In this document: in pieces, positions 12,653-15,398 of the stretch
Numbering within the stretch: the stretch's first letter is position 1
How the letters are laid out: the number at the start of each line of letters is the position of its first letter
Assembly (NCBI GenBank): GCA_903881205.1
Contig: CAIRSC010000048.1
Location: 1 to 15,398 of the forward strand
Direction of reading: 5' to 3'
Source: an uncultured bacterium
GTDB taxonomy: Bacteria; Patescibacteriota; Minisyncoccia; Phycocordibacterales; UBA2100
Length of the DNA: 15,398 nucleotides
Notes under the pieces: generated by a model
The model's database searches: none
Told to the model about the DNA's origin: nothing
The model's input: the letters and a program-made list of their open reading frames with translations, nothing else
Made by a program: the position numbers and the translations under genes

Positions 12653-13558
12653 ATGCATCTATTCAATACGCATATATTGAGCTTCCTCTTCGCTCCATTT
12701 CTGTTCTTCGGTGCCCTGTTCTCCCATACCTCATACACTCCTCCTGTCGCATCTTCGACTTATCCCGTCGCCTGTACGATGGAAGCGAAGCTCTGTCCCG
12801 ACGGCTCATACGTGGGCCGCACCGGGCCGAAATGCGAATTTACCGAGTGTCCGAGTGCTACAACCACTCCGGCAACACGGCTTCATATCAATTCGCTCAC
12901 GCCTGTCTCCGGCGCGGTCGGTACATCGGTCACTATCACCGGTAGCGGATTTACATCGGACAACACGATCATCTTTGGCACCGGCGTCGTCATGCACGTC
13001 GCTGCAAAGAGCGGGACGTCGCTTACGTTTACCGTGCCCAACGGACTCAGTCCGCGCTGCGCATATTCCACTCCACGCTGCATGGTCGCGACGCGCGTCA
13101 CGATTCCGGGTGAATACGCAGTCTCGGTAGAGAATAAGAACGGCACCAGCAATTCCATAACCTTCACCGTGACCAGTGCAGAAACACAAAAAAATACCGT
13201 TTCTATTCAGTCGATTTCTCCCGCTTCGGGTCCGACTGGTACTGAAGTGACGCTTACCGGCAGATTTTTGAGCGACACCAACATTGTTCATTTTGGAGCG
13301 GGCGCGATCGGTCCGGTCAATATCACTTCGTCGATTGCGGTGGCGTGTACGACCGACCCCTCGTGTGTTCCGGGTATTCGTCAGGTCATTGTCTTTACCC
13401 TCCCACAGAGCGTCGGTCCGAACTGTAAAGCAGGCATGATGTGCCCGATGTACATGCAGCTGATCACTCCGGGCACCTACAAGGTGTACGTTGAGAACGA
13501 AAATGGAACGACCAATACTGTCGACTTCACCGTCACGGGAGCAGGCACGCTCGAATAA
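12653..13558 (+). CDS. Cys-rich exported protein with two IPT/TIG domains
   Basis: A 301-residue protein with a hydrophobic N-terminal segment (about 8-24) that has His but no Lys/Arg, so it is an atypical signal or an uncleaved anchor. A compact module follows, ACTMEAKLCPDGSYVG to GPKCEFTECP (40-67), with Cys41, 48, 61 and 66 probably forming two disulfides. IPT/TIG 1 spans about 78-173 and IPT/TIG 2 about 183-297; both open with SPxSGxxGTxVTxTG-like strands and end in PGxYxVxVENxNGT. Each IPT has an inserted loop with closely spaced cysteines (136/143; 232/238 and 258/264). Ten cysteines in total suggest oxidative folding outside the cell. It likely works at the surface; its ligand is unknown. 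No Shine-Dalgarno site is visible. Confidence 0.8.
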   Translation: MHLFNTHILSFLFAPFLFFGALFSHTSYTPPVASSTYPVACTMEAKLCPDGSYVGRTGPKCEFTECPSATTTPATRLHINSLTPVSGAVGTSVTITGSGFTSDNTIIFGTGVVMHVAAKSGTSLTFTVPNGLSPRCAYSTPRCMVATRVTIPGEYAVSVENKNGTSNSITFTVTSAETQKNTVSIQSISPASGPTGTEVTLTGRFLSDTNIVHFGAGAIGPVNITSSIAVACTTDPSCVPGIRQVIVFTLPQSVGPNCKAGMMCPMYMQLITPGTYKVYVENENGTTNTVDFTVTGAGTLE

Positions 13559-13605
13559 TACGTTCTCTTCCACAGGAGAGTTCATCCGATTCACACTGCA
13601 AGAAT

Positions 13606-13614
13606 TGGTATACT
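13606..13614 (+). promoter_or_regulatory. Extended -10 box TATACT for the GH18 gene
   Basis: TGGTATACT gives a TGN-extended -10 hexamer (13609-13614) matching five of six bases. It starts 22 bases before the ATG at 13631, leaving a leader of about 10 bases without a Shine-Dalgarno site. No -35 consensus at proper spacing is seen. Confidence 0.5.
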
Positions 13615-13630
13615 CACACGTCTAGACCCT

Positions 13631-15139
13631 ATGAAGAAATTCTTCCACTTTTTTATTGTCGCCGTATTCTTCGCACTTCCTGCGGTGTCTTCCGCTGCAG
13701 CGACGACTAATTTTGAAGTGACCGGCTGGATCCCGTATTGGCGCACTGCTACCGGCACGGCCGATGTTTTGCCGCATCTGAACGAACTCACTGAAGTGAA
13801 TCCGTTCGTGTATACCATCAAGTCCGACGGCACATTTGCGGACAACGCCTCGCTCGATGCGGAACCATGGGCCAGTTTTATCATTACTGCGCATGCACAG
13901 CATGTACGCGTGATTCCGTCGATCATGACGAGTAATTCCACACTCATCCATTCGCTTCTCAGTGATTCCACCAGCCGCGTGGCGCTTGAGCAGCGCATCG
14001 TCGATTTGGTGAATGCAAATAATTTCGACGGTATCGATATCGATTTCGAAGGCAAGAGTGCGGCTGATAAAGATAACTTCTCACTTTTTCTCAAGGGCCT
14101 CTATCAACGCATGGGCAAGAAGTTTGTGATGTGCACGATCGAATCGCGCACACCGACCGATTCCAGATACTACCAGACTGAAGTGCCGCCCGATGCGGAG
14201 ATCTATGCCAACGATCTCGTGCAGATCAACAAGTACTGCGATCGTGTGCGCATCATGGCGTACGATCAGCAGGGCGTGGATCTGCAACTCGCCGATAAGG
14301 CGGCATCGTCTTCGCAGCTCTATGCACCGGTGGCCGATCCGGCGTGGGTCTCCAAAGTGGTGAACCTTATGGCCAAAGACATTAGTCGCTCCAAGATTCT
14401 CATCGGTGTGCCCACCTACGGCTACGAATACGACGTGACCGCATACGCCAACAATCAGTACGTCTACAATATTCTCTGGACCTTTAATCCGGGCTACGCC
14501 ACTCAGATCGCGGCGCAGTACGGTATCACGCCGGCGCGCAACACGGCGGGTGAGATGTCATTCAGTTATACGCCGACCGCAACGAGCACGAACCCGGTCT
14601 CGCTGGGCGCCAATTCCGCGTACCTCGCAGCAGTCGCGGCATCGCAGTACGCCACGCAATACAATTCGCATCTCAATTTCCGTCTCGTCGACTGGCCCGA
14701 CGCCCAGTCGGTGCAAAGCAAGATCGATTTAGCGAAGCAGCTCGGCGTGCGCGGTATCTCAATATTCAAATTCGACGGCGGCGAGGATCAAAATATTTGG
14801 AATGTGCTCAACGGCGTAAAGGGGACTTCCGTTTCGACCACTGTTTCGAGTCCGTCTACACCATCCGCGTCATCTAACACACTCACACTCGGACTGAGTC
14901 TCGGCGCCAATACTGCACAGGTGCGCACGCTTCAGAAAATACTCAATTCCGATCCTGATACCCGGGTAGCGGCGAGTGGTGCCGGATCCAAGGGCAACGA
15001 ATCCACCTCTTTCGGTCCGGCTACATTGCGAGCAGTGCAGAAATTCCAGATCAAGTATGGACTCGCCAAGCCCGGTGATGCGGGCTACGGCTACGTCGGC
15101 CCGGCAACACGCGCCAAAATGAACAGTTTGTCCGCGTAG
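13631..15139 (+). CDS. Exported GH18 glycoside hydrolase with C-terminal peptidoglycan-binding domain
   Basis: Predicted secreted hydrolase of 502 residues cutting beta-1,4-linked amino-sugar polymers (peptidoglycan or chitin-like). The signal peptide (1-22) starts MKKFFHFF and ends with SSA/AA. The GH18 barrel (about 28-395) starts VTGWIPYW and carries the catalytic DGIDIDFEG (133-141: Asp133, 136, 138 and the acid Glu140), RIMAYDQ (207-213) and a closing GVRGISIFKFDGG (372-384). This is close to the YaaH/SleL-type enzymes of spore-forming bacteria. A Ser/Thr/Pro linker (about 399-416) leads to a PG_binding_1-like domain (about 420-500: LGANTAQVRTLQKIL, then FGPATLRAVQKFQIKYGL and GYVGPATRAKMN). 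The wall-binding domain makes peptidoglycan the likely substrate, for remodelling or for attacking another cell. All catalytic residues are present. Confidence 0.9.
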   Translation: MKKFFHFFIVAVFFALPAVSSAAATTNFEVTGWIPYWRTATGTADVLPHLNELTEVNPFVYTIKSDGTFADNASLDAEPWASFIITAHAQHVRVIPSIMTSNSTLIHSLLSDSTSRVALEQRIVDLVNANNFDGIDIDFEGKSAADKDNFSLFLKGLYQRMGKKFVMCTIESRTPTDSRYYQTEVPPDAEIYANDLVQINKYCDRVRIMAYDQQGVDLQLADKAASSSQLYAPVADPAWVSKVVNLMAKDISRSKILIGVPTYGYEYDVTAYANNQYVYNILWTFNPGYATQIAAQYGITPARNTAGEMSFSYTPTATSTNPVSLGANSAYLAAVAASQYATQYNSHLNFRLVDWPDAQSVQSKIDLAKQLGVRGISIFKFDGGEDQNIWNVLNGVKGTSVSTTVSSPSTPSASSNTLTLGLSLGANTAQVRTLQKILNSDPDTRVAASGAGSKGNESTSFGPATLRAVQKFQIKYGLAKPGDAGYGYVGPATRAKMNSLSA

Positions 15140-15204
15140 CGCTAGACGGCCTCTTCGCGCTCAAAGGTGCTCGGACCGTGAATGTGTCGACGCGAGAAAT
15201 AGTG

Positions 15205-15210
15205 TAGAAT
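15205..15210 (+). promoter_or_regulatory. -10 box TAGAAT for the gene at the right edge
   Basis: TAGAAT matches five of six consensus bases and starts 15 bases before the ATG at 15220. That would leave only about three leader bases. No -35 box or Shine-Dalgarno site is clear. Confidence 0.4.
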
Positions 15211-15219
15211 AGTTCACAT

Positions 15220-15398
15220 ATGGAACCAACAAAGACTTTTGATTACTCAAAATTATTCATCCCCGCATCCATTATCATCGCCGGCATCGTCATCGGCGCA
15301 TTCGCCATGATTGGGCTCTCTCGCACTGGCGGTTCTGCCGCAACGGCAACTGCGCCGACCGTCGCGGTGGATATCAAGGATGTGAAGACCGGCAGCGA
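15220..15398 (+). CDS. Membrane-anchored exported protein, probably DsbA-like (partial)
   Basis: Only the first 59 codons lie in the window. The product has a short polar N-terminus (MEPTKTFDYSK), one membrane helix (about 12-33) and a Ser/Gly/Ala/Thr linker, followed by VAVDIKDVKTGS. That last stretch resembles the lead-in to the thioredoxin-fold domain of many Patescibacteria DsbA-like proteins, where a CPFC-type active site follows a few dozen residues later. The catalytic motif itself lies beyond the edge, so this is inference. A disulfide-forming enzyme would suit the cysteine-rich exported proteins upstream. Other anchored exported proteins remain possible. Confidence 0.5.
   Translation, partial: MEPTKTFDYSKLFIPASIIIAGIVIGAFAMIGLSRTGGSAATATAPTVAVDIKDVKTGS

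Noticed and set aside
13567..13579. Short hairpin and AGGAG-like motif before the GH18 gene
   Set aside because: The stem is six pairs with a bulge and a 3-base loop and no T tract; the AGGAG lies over 50 bases before the GH18 ATG and precedes no other plausible start.
12806..13594. Long open frame (262 codons) on the minus strand over the Cys-rich IPT gene
   Set aside because: Arg/Asp/His-rich antisense product without domains; the plus-strand protein has clear IPT repeats and an export signal.
15138..15161. Inverted repeat AGCGC/GCGCT after the GH18 gene as a terminator
   Set aside because: The stem is only five pairs with a 14-base loop and no T tract.

Overview
The window looks like part of the chromosome of a Patescibacteria (CPR) bacterium, most likely a Parcubacteria/Kaiserbacteria-type lineage. 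This placement is inferred. It rests on the repertoire of secreted IPT/TIG-repeat proteins with small peptidoglycan-binding modules, short tightly packed genes, scarce Shine-Dalgarno sites, and -10 boxes 12-13 bases before start codons. TGA ends at least three real genes, so the code is standard; this argues against the Gracilibacteria/SR1 groups that recode TGA. There are 17 protein genes, two of them cut by the window edges. I see no rRNA, tRNA, CRISPR array, insertion sequence or defence island.

Layout. 1-426 (minus, partial): cytochrome b561-type membrane haem protein. 474-3414 (plus): zinc-ribbon membrane protein, metallo-beta-lactamase-fold hydrolase, the ribosome-assembly GTPase EngB/YihA, a DUF2127 membrane protein and a SAM methyltransferase, closed by a hairpin terminator. 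3489-4146 (plus): small four-helix membrane protein and a GIY-YIG protein. 4130-5401 (minus): HI0933-family flavoprotein, overlapping the GIY-YIG gene tail to tail. 5510-7596 (plus): MarR repressor and 14-helix drug-efflux transporter, with a palindrome between the -10 box and the marR start. 7656-8135: unknown protein with a faint HbpS/GlcG resemblance. 8366-9595: DEAD-box RNA helicase with an RGG-rich N-terminus and a structured leader of about 130 bases. 9761-15139: an envelope cluster (IPT/PKD surface protein, SanA-like DUF218 protein, PHA_gran_rgn-like protein, Cys-rich IPT protein, GH18 hydrolase with a peptidoglycan-binding domain). 15220 to the right edge: start of a membrane-anchored exported protein, probably a DsbA-type thiol oxidoreductase.

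How the parts fit. The left half is mostly housekeeping in short transcripts. The middle holds a likely self-regulated efflux operon. The right half builds the cell surface: two secreted proteins carry peptidoglycan-binding modules, one has a GH18 catalytic motif, two are rich in paired cysteines, and the gene at the right edge may supply oxidative folding for those cysteines. The most distinctive feature is promoter layout: at least six genes have a -10 hexamer starting 12-13 bases before the ATG, the spacing expected for leaderless mRNAs. The two genes with long or SD-bearing leaders (7656 and 8366) stand out as exceptions.
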